A DNA stretch of 64,000 bases from an uncultured Actinomycetes bacterium (GCA_937926105.1 CALANS010000067.1:1-64000); one strand, 5' to 3'; shown: positions 50,629 through 59,578, counted from the first letter of the stretch. The notes: generated from the letters alone by a model not told the origin. Numbers and translations are program-made.

Positions 50629-51828
50629 GTGGCGCGTTATCGGCTCGAGCCGAGTTCGGAGCAGCTGCCGCTGCTGGGCGAGCACTGCCGACATGCGCGG
50701 CTTGTTTGGAACCTCGCCGTGGAGCAGTTCAACTGCTACGACCCGGCGAAGGGCCCGGCTCCGGGCTACGTGGACCAGGCACGCCAGTTGACAGAGGCGC
50801 GGGCGGAGTTCGCCTGGCTGCGTGCCGGGGCACAGATGGTTCAGCAGCAGGCGTTGCGTGATTTTGACCGGGCGCGGCGGAACTTCTTCGCAGGCACCCA
50901 TCGCCGACCGACCTGGCGTAAGCAAGGGCGGCACGAAGGGTTCCGAATCGTCGCGATCTCGACCGGGCACGTGCGCCGGTTGAACCGATCGCACGGCGTC
51001 GTGTGGATACCGAAGGTGGGCTGGGTTCGGTTCCGCTGGTCCCGCCAGGTTCCCTCGGCCGTCTCGTATCGAGTGACGCTCGATCGTGCCGGCCGCTGGC
51101 ATGTCGCCTTCGCTGCCCGACCCGACCCGATCCCCGCGCCCGACAACCAGGCCGTGGTCGGTGTGGACCGCGGTGTGGCTGTAGCGGCGGCCCTCTCGAC
51201 AGGGGAACTGCTCACCTGCCCGGGACTGCGTCCCGGTGAGGCTCAGCGGTTGCTCCGCCTGCAGAGGTCGCTCGCCCGGTCCAAGCGTGGCTCGAACCGC
51301 CGCAGTCGCATCAAGACCGCGATCGGTCGACTCAATGCCCGCGAGGTGGACCGACGCCGGAACTGGGTCGAGCGCACGAGCACCGACCTCGCGCGGCGCT
51401 TCGACGTGATCCGGGTCGAGGACCTCCACATCCGCGCCATGACACGCACCGCCCGCGGCACGGTCGAGGAGCCTGGCCGCAATGTGGCCGCGAAGGCGGG
51501 CCTGAACCGCGGGATCCTGACCAGCGGGTGGGGTCAGCTCGTCACCCGTCTTGAGCACAAAGCCCGAGGGAGGGTGGAGAAGATCAACCCCGCTTACACG
51601 TCGCAGACGTGCTCGGTGTGCGGGATCGTGGACGCAAAGGCGCGCGAGAGCCAAGCCGTCTTTGCCTGTCGGTCCTGCCGCTACACCGATCACGCCGACG
51701 TCAACGCGGCACGCAACATTGCACAGCGCACGATCGCCGCCGGACGGGCGGTGACAGCACGCGGAGACCTCGGCACCAGCCGGTCGACGAAGCGTGAACC
51801 TCACCCTGCGCACCTCCTTTCTGCGTAG
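50629..51828 (+). CDS. tnpB: TnpB RNA-guided nuclease (IS200/IS605 type)
   Basis: 399 residues from GTG 50629 (GTG 50614 possible). RuvC-type catalytic triad intact: Asp in VVGVDRGVAV, Glu in IRVEDLHI, Asp in DHADVNAARN; zinc-finger CSVCG...CRSC just before the last motif. N-terminal WED/REC-like region with LVWNLAVEQFN. It cuts DNA next to a transposon-adjacent motif using a guide RNA made from its own 3' end. No TnpA transposase is present, so it is a lone copy moved in trans. Opposite in direction to the pilus operon it interrupts. Confidence 0.93.
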   Translation: MARYRLEPSSEQLPLLGEHCRHARLVWNLAVEQFNCYDPAKGPAPGYVDQARQLTEARAEFAWLRAGAQMVQQQALRDFDRARRNFFAGTHRRPTWRKQGRHEGFRIVAISTGHVRRLNRSHGVVWIPKVGWVRFRWSRQVPSAVSYRVTLDRAGRWHVAFAARPDPIPAPDNQAVVGVDRGVAVAAALSTGELLTCPGLRPGEAQRLLRLQRSLARSKRGSNRRSRIKTAIGRLNAREVDRRRNWVERTSTDLARRFDVIRVEDLHIRAMTRTARGTVEEPGRNVAAKAGLNRGILTSGWGQLVTRLEHKARGRVEKINPAYTSQTCSVCGIVDAKARESQAVFACRSCRYTDHADVNAARNIAQRTIAAGRAVTARGDLGTSRSTKREPHPAHLLSA

Positions 51829-51837
51829 TCGTGGAAT

Positions 51838-51863
51838 CCTCGCCCCGCTAAAGGGTGGGGAGG
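51838..51863 (+). ncRNA. Right-end hairpin / 3' part of TnpB guide RNA
   Basis: CCTCGCCCC (51838-51846) can pair with GGTGGGGAGG (51854-51863), 10 bases after the tnpB stop. The imperfect stem preceded by GGAAT and followed by GACGTCAA is typical of the right end of actinobacterial IS605-type elements and forms the scaffold end of the omega RNA. The guide would be the bases after about 51866, i.e. the end of the TadG-like gene. The element's left end is not defined. Confidence 0.6.
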
Positions 51864-51866
51864 ACG

Positions 51867-52334
51867 TCAACCCGTACCTCCGGTGTTCGAGCCGTGCAGA
51901 GCCGTCGCGGTCGAGCTCGCGCTGCCGCTGATGTCGTTGAGTCCAAACGCGGACAGAATCTCGGTCTTCTCGTGCACCGTCACCGAGACGGTCACCGAGT
52001 CACCGTTGACCACCACGCTGGGATTGGTGATGCCGGCGCTGTCGAGTACGCGCTGTGCCGCTGCCCGGGCCGCCCCGGGGTCGGCGGACAGGTCACCTGG
52101 GTCGGAGTCGTGCAACGCGGTCGGGGAGAGCGCATCGGCACCGGCCCGGGCCGCTTGCTGGGACACGTCCTCGGCCCGCTCCCGGGCGGAGATCGCATTG
52201 CCGCCATCCACAATCAGCCCGGCCATCGCGATCAGCCCGACCATGATCGGGATCACCCAGAACATGACCGCTCCACGGTCACGCTCCTGGGTGGCCACCC
52301 GCCTGAGGTGGGCCCGCACCCGGCGGGCGATCAT
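51867..52334 (-). CDS. TadG/TadE-like minor pilin
   Basis: 155 residues with one N-terminal membrane helix (about 20-42) after the motif DRGAVMFWVIPIMVG, typical of TadG-like proteins; an extracellular domain follows. ATG 52334 overlaps the upstream stop (ATGA). Its stop codon at 51867 lies within the right-end sequence of the TnpB element (GTCAAC), so the natural C-terminus was probably changed slightly by the insertion. Minor subunit of the Tad pilus. Confidence 0.75.
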   Translation of the reverse strand: MIARRVRAHLRRVATQERDRGAVMFWVIPIMVGLIAMAGLIVDGGNAISARERAEDVSQQAARAGADALSPTALHDSDPGDLSADPGAARAAAQRVLDSAGITNPSVVVNGDSVTVSVTVHEKTEILSAFGLNDISGSASSTATALHGSNTGGTG

Positions 52335-52525
52335 CGCAAGAATCCGGGGTTGGGCGGGACGGTGGTCATGTGGCTCTTGTTCGTCAGGATCGAGTAGATG
52401 CAGACGACTGCGAGCAGCACGATCACCGCGACGATGACCCCACGGCAAAACCGCGAGTCAAGCAGCCCTGACCACCACGGGAGCGGATCATCGTCTCGGT
52501 TTCGGCTTGATGTGCGTTGCAGCAT
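52331..52525 (-). CDS. Small single-helix membrane protein of pilus operon
   Basis: 64 residues, ATG 52525 (TGATG) or GTG 52528. Polar N-terminus (RTSSRNRDDD), one membrane helix at about 32-50 (GVIVAVIVLLAVVCIYSIL), short tail. Its stop overlaps the TadG-like start (ATGA). No family recognised; small helical proteins are common between pseudopilin genes. Confidence 0.65.
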   Translation of the reverse strand: MLQRTSSRNRDDDPLPWWSGLLDSRFCRGVIVAVIVLLAVVCIYSILTNKSHMTTVPPNPGFLR

Positions 52526-53004
52526 CACGTGCCCCCTCCCCCGTACTGGCGGAACTGTTCTAGCGGCGAGGTCGCGGACGCGGTGAGCGTCTTGTGGCCG
52601 GGGAAGCCCACTAGACCCAGATCGGACAGGCTCGTCGTGCACGTCACGGTGACGGTGACCTGTCCCCCTGGTCCGAAGTCGCTGGTGTCCGGTGTCACGG
52701 TGAACGTGCTGCAGCTGACCCCTGCCTGATCGAGGACGTCGTGCGCGGCTTGCTTGGCATCAGTACCCGCCTGGATCGGGTTGCTGTCCAGCGTCGCTGC
52801 TCGGGCCGCCGCCGAGGCTGCCTGCTGGACTAGGTCCCTGCCATGGGTGAGCCGGCCGAAACCGACCACCAGCAGCAGCATGAGCACGATGACTGGGAAC
52901 AGGATCACGAGCTCCAGCGATGCGAACCCGGCATCTGCGCGAGTCCTGGCGCTGCGCACCCGATCCCTGAGCCAGCCGGCGGTGCGGCGTCTGGTCATGG
53001 CCAT
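52525..53004 (-). CDS. TadE-like pseudopilin (second)
   Basis: 159 residues from ATG 53004 (TGATG overlap; GTG 53007 and ATG 52998 are alternatives). The prepilin-like site DAGFASLEL gives Gly|Phe with Glu at +5 and leads into a membrane helix (VILFPVIVLMLLLVVGF). The mature part is beta-rich with two Cys (VSCSTF, VTCTTS). A likely substrate of the prepilin peptidase at 46415; minor subunit or assembly factor of the Tad pilus. Confidence 0.82.
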   Translation of the reverse strand: MAMTRRRTAGWLRDRVRSARTRADAGFASLELVILFPVIVLMLLLVVGFGRLTHGRDLVQQAASAAARAATLDSNPIQAGTDAKQAAHDVLDQAGVSCSTFTVTPDTSDFGPGGQVTVTVTCTTSLSDLGLVGFPGHKTLTASATSPLEQFRQYGGGGT

Positions 53005-53432
53005 CACGCGCCCGTCACGTACTTCTCGACCGGGCCGGACGCGGACTCGTCAACGGTGTACGTGCCGAACGGGACGACCGAGGTGACCGTGCCATGCACG
53101 TGCACCGTCACGACCGCCGGGCCACGGTCGACGGTGACGGTGAACTTCTCCAGGAGCTTGCCGGCGGCGTTGTGCAGGTACTCGGTGCCGGCGGCCTGGC
53201 CCTGCGCCGCTGCTGCTTCGTAGCCGCGGGCAACGCGCAGAGCATCCTGCGCGGCCGCCTCGGTGACGTTGCGGGCGTGCCAGAGCATCACGTACTGGAC
53301 CACCAGCATCGTGAGGATCACGACTACCGGGATCACCACCACCGCTTCGAGGGTGGAGAACCCGCGGTCGTGCTCGCTGCGCGCCACGGCAAGCCGGGCC
53401 CGCAGCGACTGCCTGAGCCGCCGTCTCATCAT
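53004..53432 (-). CDS. TadE-like pseudopilin (first)
   Basis: 142 residues; ATG 53432 or 53429. The motif DRGFSTLEAVVVIPVVVI is again Gly|Phe with Glu at +5 before a membrane helix. The rest is a small extracellular domain. The basic N-terminus (MMRRRLRQSLRARL) keeps it inside before processing. Starts 32 bases after the pilin stop. Belongs with TadE2 and the TadG-like protein as the three pseudopilins of the Tad pilus. Confidence 0.82.
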   Translation of the reverse strand: MMRRRLRQSLRARLAVARSEHDRGFSTLEAVVVIPVVVILTMLVVQYVMLWHARNVTEAAAQDALRVARGYEAAAAQGQAAGTEYLHNAAGKLLEKFTVTVDRGPAVVTVHVHGTVTSVVPFGTYTVDESASGPVEKYVTGA

Positions 53433-53464
53433 CTCGAGTACCTGAACCGAGCTACCGCGGTCAG

Positions 53465-53662
53465 CTACTGGACGTTGACGTTGTTCGCGCCGTCCTTGGC
53501 CTTGTTCATGAGGATCGTCGCGATGACGATCGCGGCCACGATGACCACGCCGGCGATGGCTACCCACTCGAGCGTGGTGAAGCCGGCGTCGTCGCCGTGC
53601 TCCTCGCGCACCTTGCCGATACGAGCGTTGACCCACGCCCACAGCACCTGTAGTTCGGTCAT
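53465..53662 (-). CDS. flp: Flp pilin
   Basis: 65-residue major pilin. Processing site AGFTTLEW: cleavage after Gly27 leaves Phe as residue 1 and Glu at +5, the class that TadV/A24 peptidases cut. One membrane/filament helix follows (WVAIAGVVIVAAIVIATIL). ATG 53662 with GGGGAGTGGAG gives strong expression, as expected of a structural subunit. Encoded between TadC and the TadE genes. Confidence 0.9.
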   Translation of the reverse strand: MTELQVLWAWVNARIGKVREEHGDDAGFTTLEWVAIAGVVIVAAIVIATILMNKAKDGANNVNVQ

Positions 53663-53703
53663 TACTCCACTCCCCTTCTTGGTGGTTGTTCTGGCCCGGC
53701 GGG

Positions 53704-54621
53704 CTAGAACTTGATGTTCACGAATGCTGGGTAGCCGACGAACAACATGAACCCGAACGCGATCAGCAGTTGGGCCAGCCGCATCGACTGGTTGCGTTCC
53801 TCGGCCGCGCCTTCCTCGTTCGCCAGACGCGCGCGCCGCATCGACGCGGCCCGGGCCGACAGAGTCTGCCGGACCTGAGCACCGTCGTCGGCCACGTTCT
53901 TGATCAGGCTGCCGAGCTCGCGCAGGTCGCTCACGCCGATGTGCTCACCGAGATCGGCCAGCGCGTCCCAGGTGTCCTCGCCCGAGAGCCGGGCGCGCAG
54001 CAGCGTCTCCCGGATCAGCAACATCGACCAGGTGCCGCCACGCTTGGCGGCCTGCGGCAGCGCGGTCTCGGCCGCGGCGTAGCCGGCCATCTCCAGTGAC
54101 ACCAGCTCCAGGTACACCGACAGGTCCTCGGTGAACTCCGCCCGCCGCCGCTTGGCCTCCTTGCGGATGTCGATGTCCGGCGCGATGAACAGCACCGCGG
54201 CCAGCAACAGTGCGACCACCACCGGGGCACCGGTCGGCAAGTTCAGACCGCGGCCGTACTGCAACCACGTCAGGGCCAGCACCGCGAGCAAGAACCCGCC
54301 GACCGCCGCGACCACCTTGCGGCCCATCAACGCATCGAAGCTCTGACCCGTCAGCACCAGGTCCTGCCGCAGCCCCTTGTAACGGATACCGCGCCGCTGC
54401 AACTCGGCCGCGAACCAGTGCCCGACCCGGCCCTGAACATCGGCCGCGACCTTCGTCCTCGCGTCCCCTGCCTCGACGACCTCCCGGGCCGCCGGCCCCT
54501 GCCGGTGCGCGTCGAACTGGGCCAGCTCGACCAGCGGACTGCGCTTGGGCGGCACCAGCTGGTAGATCAGCCAGAACAGGCAAACGCCGATAGCCGCGCC
54601 GATCAGCATCAAGGAGATCAC
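53704..54621 (-). CDS. tadC: TadC pilus inner-membrane platform protein
   Basis: 305-residue type II secretion F-domain protein. Membrane helices at about 3-21, 100-135 and 270-296, with the F-domain core AVYLELVSLEMAGYAAAETAL between. With TadB it forms the inner-membrane platform on which TadA assembles pilin. GTG 54621 overlaps the TadB stop (GTGA). Confidence 0.88.
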   Translation of the reverse strand: MISLMLIGAAIGVCLFWLIYQLVPPKRSPLVELAQFDAHRQGPAAREVVEAGDARTKVAADVQGRVGHWFAAELQRRGIRYKGLRQDLVLTGQSFDALMGRKVVAAVGGFLLAVLALTWLQYGRGLNLPTGAPVVVALLLAAVLFIAPDIDIRKEAKRRRAEFTEDLSVYLELVSLEMAGYAAAETALPQAAKRGGTWSMLLIRETLLRARLSGEDTWDALADLGEHIGVSDLRELGSLIKNVADDGAQVRQTLSARAASMRRARLANEEGAAEERNQSMRLAQLLIAFGFMLFVGYPAFVNIKF

Positions 54622-55583
54622 TGCGCGCCACCCACCGCGGTCGGCAGGACCGGCAGCTCAGTCGCGTCCCCGGTGCCGGTCAAGGTGGCCACGATTCGCA
54701 GCTCGATATCGTCCATCCGCTCACCGCTGCGGGGCAGGAACGGGCTCGGCGGCCGCGCCCCCGCGAGCTTGCGAATCCACAAGAACGACGTCGTGAACAT
54801 CGCCAGCACGATCGCCAGGACCAGCTGCCCAGCCGGCGAGCCGTACGGCTTGGTGTACGAGCCGCCCGAGAACATCACCAGGAACGTCGCCACCGCCAAA
54901 ACAATGACCAGCATCAGCTGCACCGCGCGGCGATCACCGGCCCGGCCGCCGGTGATCTTGCGACGCAAGTCCAGCTCCTCACGGCTCGCGGCCGCCAACC
55001 CCGACAGCACATTCACCAGACCGTCGCCACGCCGCTTCACGTTGTTGATCAGCGCCGCAATGATCATGTCGGCGGCGTGGTCGAGCTGCTCGGCGAGGTC
55101 CTGCAGCGCGTCCTCCAGCGGCACCCGGGTGCGGATGTGGCCAACCATGCGCTGCAGCGCCGGCCGGATGATCGGCGGCGCGGTCTCGGCCGTAGCTGGA
55201 ATGGCCTGCTCGAGGCCCGCGTGCGCCGCCGTTGTGTCGCGTAGCGCCTCTGTCCAGGTCACCAGGGCTTCCAGCCGGGCGATCTGCGTCTGCTCCGCGC
55301 GGGAGCCGCCGGTCAATGCTGGCCAGAACGCCACCATGCCACCGAGGCCCAGCGCCGCGACCGGCCAGTGCGTCACCACGCCGATCGCCAGCGCCAGCAG
55401 CACCCCAGCGGTCAGACGGATCGCCAGCAGTGGGGACCGCTGACGTTCGATGAACTCCTGGAGCCGGTTCGGCGGCTTGGTCAGGTCGACCTCGACGCCG
55501 CGCAGTCCCACGATCAGCAGCACGATCGCGCCGCCGAACGCGCCTGCGATCAGTGCGGCGAAGATGACGTTGATCTCGGGCAT
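54618..55583 (-). CDS. tadB: TadB pilus inner-membrane platform protein
   Basis: 321-residue T2SS F-domain protein, partner of TadC. Helices at about 6-27, 55-90, 225-245 and 255-272; the loop between them has LVTWTEALRDTTAAHAGLEQ, usual in TadB. ATG 55583, 4 bases after the TadA stop. Forms the static membrane base of the pilus. Confidence 0.88.
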   Translation of the reverse strand: MPEINVIFAALIAGAFGGAIVLLIVGLRGVEVDLTKPPNRLQEFIERQRSPLLAIRLTAGVLLALAIGVVTHWPVAALGLGGMVAFWPALTGGSRAEQTQIARLEALVTWTEALRDTTAAHAGLEQAIPATAETAPPIIRPALQRMVGHIRTRVPLEDALQDLAEQLDHAADMIIAALINNVKRRGDGLVNVLSGLAAASREELDLRRKITGGRAGDRRAVQLMLVIVLAVATFLVMFSGGSYTKPYGSPAGQLVLAIVLAMFTTSFLWIRKLAGARPPSPFLPRSGERMDDIELRIVATLTGTGDATELPVLPTAVGGAQ

Positions 55584-55587
55584 CGGG

Positions 55588-57003
55588 CTACCACCCCTGC
55601 CCGGCCGGCTGCGGGCCGGCCGGCTGCTGCTCGGTCCACGGCCTCAACAACGTTTCGCCGTAACCGGCAGCCGTCAGCTTCGGCGCCCGTTGCGGGGTGA
55701 TGGGGATCGACGGGTCGCGCACGGCGCGGCCGTCCTCCGCAGACGGCACGAAGATCTTGTTTCGGCCCACCTGGTCGCCTGACATGCCGCTGACCTCGAT
55801 GACCTGGGTAACGCAGCGTCGGCCGCCCAGGAGCGGATTCTTCTCCACGAAGATCACGAAGTCGATCGCGCCGGCCATCAGCGCGTGCGAGACCGGAGAG
55901 GTAAGATTCTCGAACTGCTGTGCGTAGGTCGAGATGCGGTTGAAGACCTCTACCGCGTCGCGAGCATGGATGGTGCTGAGGCTGCCGTCGTTGCCCTGGG
56001 CCATCGCCGAGAGCATCTCCACGACCTCGGGGCCCAGGACCTCACCCACGATCACCCGTGAGGGGTTCATGCGTCGCGTGCGGCGCACTAACTGGGCGAT
56101 GTTGACCCCGCCCTTGCCCTCGGCGTCGGGCAGGACCTCCTCCATCTCGCGGACATTCCAATGCAGCCTCGGATGGTGCGAAAGGCCTAATTCCAGGGCT
56201 CGTTCTACGGTGATCAACCGCTCCCGAGGATCGATGCAGTTCACGAGCGCCCGGAGGAGGGTGGTCTTGCCGGCGTCAGTCGCGCCGCCCACGACGATGT
56301 TGCAGCGGGCCCGCACCGCGGCGAACAAGAAGTCCGCCAACTCCGGTGTCAAGGTGCCGAGCGTGACCAGGTCTGGCAGCAGCTCCTTGCCGTCCTCGGT
56401 GGCCGCCTGCGCGATGTCCTGCCGCAAGAACATCTGCGGATACCGGTTACGCCGAATGCTCACAGACGGCGTCTCCGTCGCGACCATGACCGCCGACAGT
56501 CGCGACCCGTCCGCCAGCCGCACATCCAGCTCGGGCGTCGAGGTCGAGAACGGCCGGGCGTTCATCCCGGCGTACGAGCCGAGGTTCGACACGATGCTGA
56601 CCAAGTGCTCGTTGCTCGCCGCCACCGGCCGCCACCGGCGAGGCCAGTCCTCGCCGGCGTAGGACACCCACACCTCGTCGAAGCCGTTGATGTCGATGTT
56701 CTCCACCAGCGGGTCCTCGAGCAGTTCCTGCAGCTCGCCCGCACCGTAGATCGCCGCGAAGATCGCCGCCCGCAACCGCGCATCGTAGGTGGGGTCCGGC
56801 AGCTCCTCCCCCGACCCGAGGCGCTCTTGCATGTGCCACGCGACGACCTGCTTGATGATGCTCTGTGCCTGCTGCTGCTCATCAGCCGAGCTGCGCTCCT
56901 GCTCGCCCTGAGCGGCGCGCGTACGACGATCGGTCATCTGCATGTCCGCGACACGCTTCTGCAGCGAGCGCACCACCTGGTAGTCGATCACGTCCTCACT
57001 CAT
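55588..57003 (-). CDS. tadA: TadA/CpaF pilus assembly ATPase
   Basis: 471-residue secretion ATPase of the CpaF/TadA class. Walker A GGATDAGKTT with Lys246; GEVLGPEVVEML supplies the Walker B/Asp-box region; the arginine-rich loop TRRMNPSRVIVGE is conserved. The N-terminal 130 residues form the usual NTD (LLEDPLVENIDINGFDEVWV). It drives pilin polymerisation at the inner membrane. ATG 57003 overlaps the TadZ-like stop (ATGA). Confidence 0.93.
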   Translation of the reverse strand: MSEDVIDYQVVRSLQKRVADMQMTDRRTRAAQGEQERSSADEQQQAQSIIKQVVAWHMQERLGSGEELPDPTYDARLRAAIFAAIYGAGELQELLEDPLVENIDINGFDEVWVSYAGEDWPRRWRPVAASNEHLVSIVSNLGSYAGMNARPFSTSTPELDVRLADGSRLSAVMVATETPSVSIRRNRYPQMFLRQDIAQAATEDGKELLPDLVTLGTLTPELADFLFAAVRARCNIVVGGATDAGKTTLLRALVNCIDPRERLITVERALELGLSHHPRLHWNVREMEEVLPDAEGKGGVNIAQLVRRTRRMNPSRVIVGEVLGPEVVEMLSAMAQGNDGSLSTIHARDAVEVFNRISTYAQQFENLTSPVSHALMAGAIDFVIFVEKNPLLGGRRCVTQVIEVSGMSGDQVGRNKIFVPSAEDGRAVRDPSIPITPQRAPKLTAAGYGETLLRPWTEQQPAGPQPAGQGW

Positions 57004-57941
57004 ACCGAGCCACCTCCTGGCTTGGGCTCCGTGACTGTTCTCCACGCCGCCTGCGCTTGGTACTGCTCGACTGGGGTCATCGGCTGCCGCCATTCATGCC
57101 CGTCGCCACCAGTCGGATGGTGCCGCCCCGCCTCCTTCGCCGGCACGACCGGCGGGATCGGGAAACCAGCGACCTCCGGAAACCATCCGGTCAGCGTCTC
57201 TGCCAGTTCCTTCGCCGATTTCAACAGGTCACTGCCGAGCAGCTTCTTCGTCACCACACCATCGCGCAGTGCCACGACTGCCTTCTCCTCGTACGCCATG
57301 AACCCGACCACTGGGATCGTCGACGTCGTCGGCTGCGCGGCCAGCGCCTGCTGCACCTGCCCTACCTGCCCGTGCGCGCCGCGCGGCGGAGCGACTACTG
57401 CCACCGCCAGCGGGCTACGGCCGTGTGGCCCTTGACCCAGCCGCGCCGCCAGTTCGTGCGCGCGCTGCCGCACGTGGAACAGGTCCTCGCTCGTGCTTGC
57501 GCGAGTCAATAGCAACACCGCCGTCGAGGCCGCAGCCACCGGACTCGACGCGTGCCGTATCTGCAACCTGCCCAGGTCGGCGATCACCGTGCCCGGCCAC
57601 GCGTGCGCCGCGGCCGCGACCTGCGGCCACAACCTCGACATTGGCTCGAAACCCTCGGCCGACATGGGACCGAGCAGCACTGGGAACCCCAGGCTGGTTT
57701 GCTGTGCGTACCGCGCCAACGCGCCGGGCGGAAGACCTTCGCGGGCATCTGCTGCCACCGACGTCACCGACCGATCTAGCCGCAGGTTCTCCCCCTGCGA
57801 GGTACGCAGCCGCAACGACAGATCGCCGCCAGAGGGGTCGGCTTCCAGCAGCACCCGCTCGCTGGGCCACATCACACTCAGTGCCGTCGCCGCGGTCGTC
57901 ACCCCCGGTGCGCCCTTGTCGGAGCAGATCGTCAGAATCAC
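57000..57941 (-). CDS. TadZ/ParA-like protein with degenerate Walker A
   Basis: 313-residue ParA/MinD-fold protein. The P-loop reads SDKGAPGVTTAATA: the signature Lys is kept but the catalytic Lys of GKT is replaced by Val. Such atypical ATPases (TadZ/CpaE) mark where the pilus is built. Later motifs VLLEADPSGGDLSLR and AVLLLTRASTSEDL fit. GTG 57941 overlaps the SAF gene stop (GTGA). Second protein of this type in the window (see 42058), suggesting separate positional markers for pilus and channel. Confidence 0.82.
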   Translation of the reverse strand: MILTICSDKGAPGVTTAATALSVMWPSERVLLEADPSGGDLSLRLRTSQGENLRLDRSVTSVAADAREGLPPGALARYAQQTSLGFPVLLGPMSAEGFEPMSRLWPQVAAAAHAWPGTVIADLGRLQIRHASSPVAAASTAVLLLTRASTSEDLFHVRQRAHELAARLGQGPHGRSPLAVAVVAPPRGAHGQVGQVQQALAAQPTTSTIPVVGFMAYEEKAVVALRDGVVTKKLLGSDLLKSAKELAETLTGWFPEVAGFPIPPVVPAKEAGRHHPTGGDGHEWRQPMTPVEQYQAQAAWRTVTEPKPGGGSV

Positions 57942-58609
57942 GAGCCCACCTGAACCAACGCGACCAGGCCCGAGCTCGACGCCGCGGCGATCGCCGGCGC
58001 GTTGTCGCTCGGCACGATCAAGGTGACCAGCGAGCCGCCCGTCTGTGACGGGTCCGAGGCCGACTGATATACCGTCGCCGACGTCGCCAGCACCGTGGCG
58101 TTCTGAGGCGCGCTCGCCGACGTGCTGTTCTTGTTCGGAAGCTGCAGCACCTGGACCTTGGCCCCGTCGTTGATCCCGCCGGCCGGTAGCTGTCCCGGCT
58201 TCAGCTCCACACCCACCAGCGACGAGCCCGAAGGCAGCGGGTTCGTCGAGGTGACCATCGCGCGTTGCAGCGGAGTCCCCGGCAACAGCTCGACCGTCGC
58301 CACCTGACCCAGCACAGAATCCAGATTCGAGCCGGCAATCGCCGTGATCCCGCCAGCGACACTCACCGTCGTGAGATCCGAGCGCTCGATGCGATGACCA
58401 GCAGGGACGTCCTTCGCCACCATGACGACGGGCGTCTTCTGTCCCGCCTTGGTGTAGAAGTACGCACCCAGCGCGGCCAGGCCGACGATCAGCACGATCG
58501 CGATCACCGCGTAACCCGGCCGCTTCTGGCGCACTGGCAAAGGACCGCTGCGGCCCGTCGATCCCGGGCCGCGGCCATTGGCCGAAACCTTCGGCAAAGT
58601 CGTCGTCAC
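57938..58609 (-). CDS. SAF-domain protein (CpaB/RcpC-like)
   Basis: 223 residues. Short cytoplasmic tail, one membrane helix (about 32-53), then an extracellular SAF domain: VVMVAKDVPAGHRIERSDLTTV at about 61-82 is the typical first strand-loop. CpaB/RcpC proteins of Tad systems have this layout and may bind glycans or guide the pilus through the wall. GTG 58609 has GGAGGG 7 bases upstream. Confidence 0.85.
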   Translation of the reverse strand: MTTTLPKVSANGRGPGSTGRSGPLPVRQKRPGYAVIAIVLIVGLAALGAYFYTKAGQKTPVVMVAKDVPAGHRIERSDLTTVSVAGGITAIAGSNLDSVLGQVATVELLPGTPLQRAMVTSTNPLPSGSSLVGVELKPGQLPAGGINDGAKVQVLQLPNKNSTSASAPQNATVLATSATVYQSASDPSQTGGSLVTLIVPSDNAPAIAAASSSGLVALVQVGS

Positions 58610-58624
58610 TACACAGCCCTCCGG

Positions 58625-59578
58625 TTAGCGGTTTACAACTTGAACTTGCAGCACCTGCAGCTGACCCGACGTCGACGTCGACAAGCTCGGAATCTCCCCA
58701 GCCGTACCGCCGGTGCCCTTCCACGTGATCTGCCAAACGATCGTCTGCGTCGACGTGATCGGTCCCGAAGACACCTTCGAGTACTGATACGCGCACCCTC
58801 CATCGGTCGGCGCGCCGTTGCCATCCGCCGCCACCCACGGCCGACCCGGCCCGTCACACGCCACCGCCGCGCCACCATCGCCCGGACTGAAATCCAGCTC
58901 GACCGGCGTCGCCGTCACCGTCGCCGACTGGTCTCCATCAGACGCAGTGGCCGTCAACTTCACCCAGGTGCTCGGGTCGGTCCAATACCAAGTCCACAGA
59001 TTGACGTAGGTGAACGGGTAACCCTGATACGACAACGTCTGCCTCGGCGACCGATCGCCAGTCGGACTCGGGAAATGGATCGACGCATACGCTTTCTCAG
59101 CTGCTACTGCTGCAGAACCAGGTCTGTACGGGTTTGTGTAGCAGCCGACTGCCTTCAAGTACGCGACCCACGTCGCTGGATCGGCACCAGTACCAGCGGG
59201 GTTCTGCTGCGAGCAGAACAGATTTTGGGAGTAAACGGTGCACGCGGCCGGATCCGAAGGGACGCCGGGATTCAGCGGGGTTCCGTTGGGGTAGCTGTAG
59301 CACGGGTCGCAGCCGTTCCCGGTCGGATCGGTGTTGTGGCAGCCCGCGGTGACCGGTCCGCCACCACCATTGCCAGGTCCACCACCACCATTGCCAGGTC
59401 CACCTGGTGAACCGCCGCCTCCGACACCTACACCGCACGTCTGCTTCAGCGGGTTACACCCGGAGGTCGGGTCCGCGTGCGCAGAAGTGGCAGTGATCGC
59501 AAGTACTGACATCAGCACCGCCACGATGAGTGGGATCGCGACAGCGGGCGCCCGCAACGCTCGACCAGTCGGCGTCAC
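58625..59578 (-). CDS. Secreted Gly-rich and Cys-containing pilus-operon protein
   Basis: 317 residues from GTG 59578, which overlaps the lipoprotein stop (GTGA); GTG 59587 is possible. Signal peptide with hydrophobic 8-25 and AHA at the probable cleavage. The mature start is Cys-containing and Gly-rich, with a duplicated 8-residue unit GNGGGGPG/GNGGGGPV; then a domain with several Cys pairs (CHNTD, CDPCYSYPNG, CSQQN) and Trp-rich segments (YVNLWTWYWTDPSTW). Not recognised. It may be a tip or wall-anchoring subunit of the pilus. Confidence 0.72.
   Translation of the reverse strand: MTPTGRALRAPAVAIPLIVAVLMSVLAITATSAHADPTSGCNPLKQTCGVGVGGGGSPGGPGNGGGGPGNGGGGPVTAGCHNTDPTGNGCDPCYSYPNGTPLNPGVPSDPAACTVYSQNLFCSQQNPAGTGADPATWVAYLKAVGCYTNPYRPGSAAVAAEKAYASIHFPSPTGDRSPRQTLSYQGYPFTYVNLWTWYWTDPSTWVKLTATASDGDQSATVTATPVELDFSPGDGGAAVACDGPGRPWVAADGNGAPTDGGCAYQYSKVSSGPITSTQTIVWQITWKGTGGTAGEIPSLSTSTSGQLQVLQVQVVNR

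Noticed and set aside
50400..51900. TnpA (Y1 transposase) partner of TnpB
   Set aside because: No HUH motif or small ORF of suitable size flanks tnpB; the copy stands alone.
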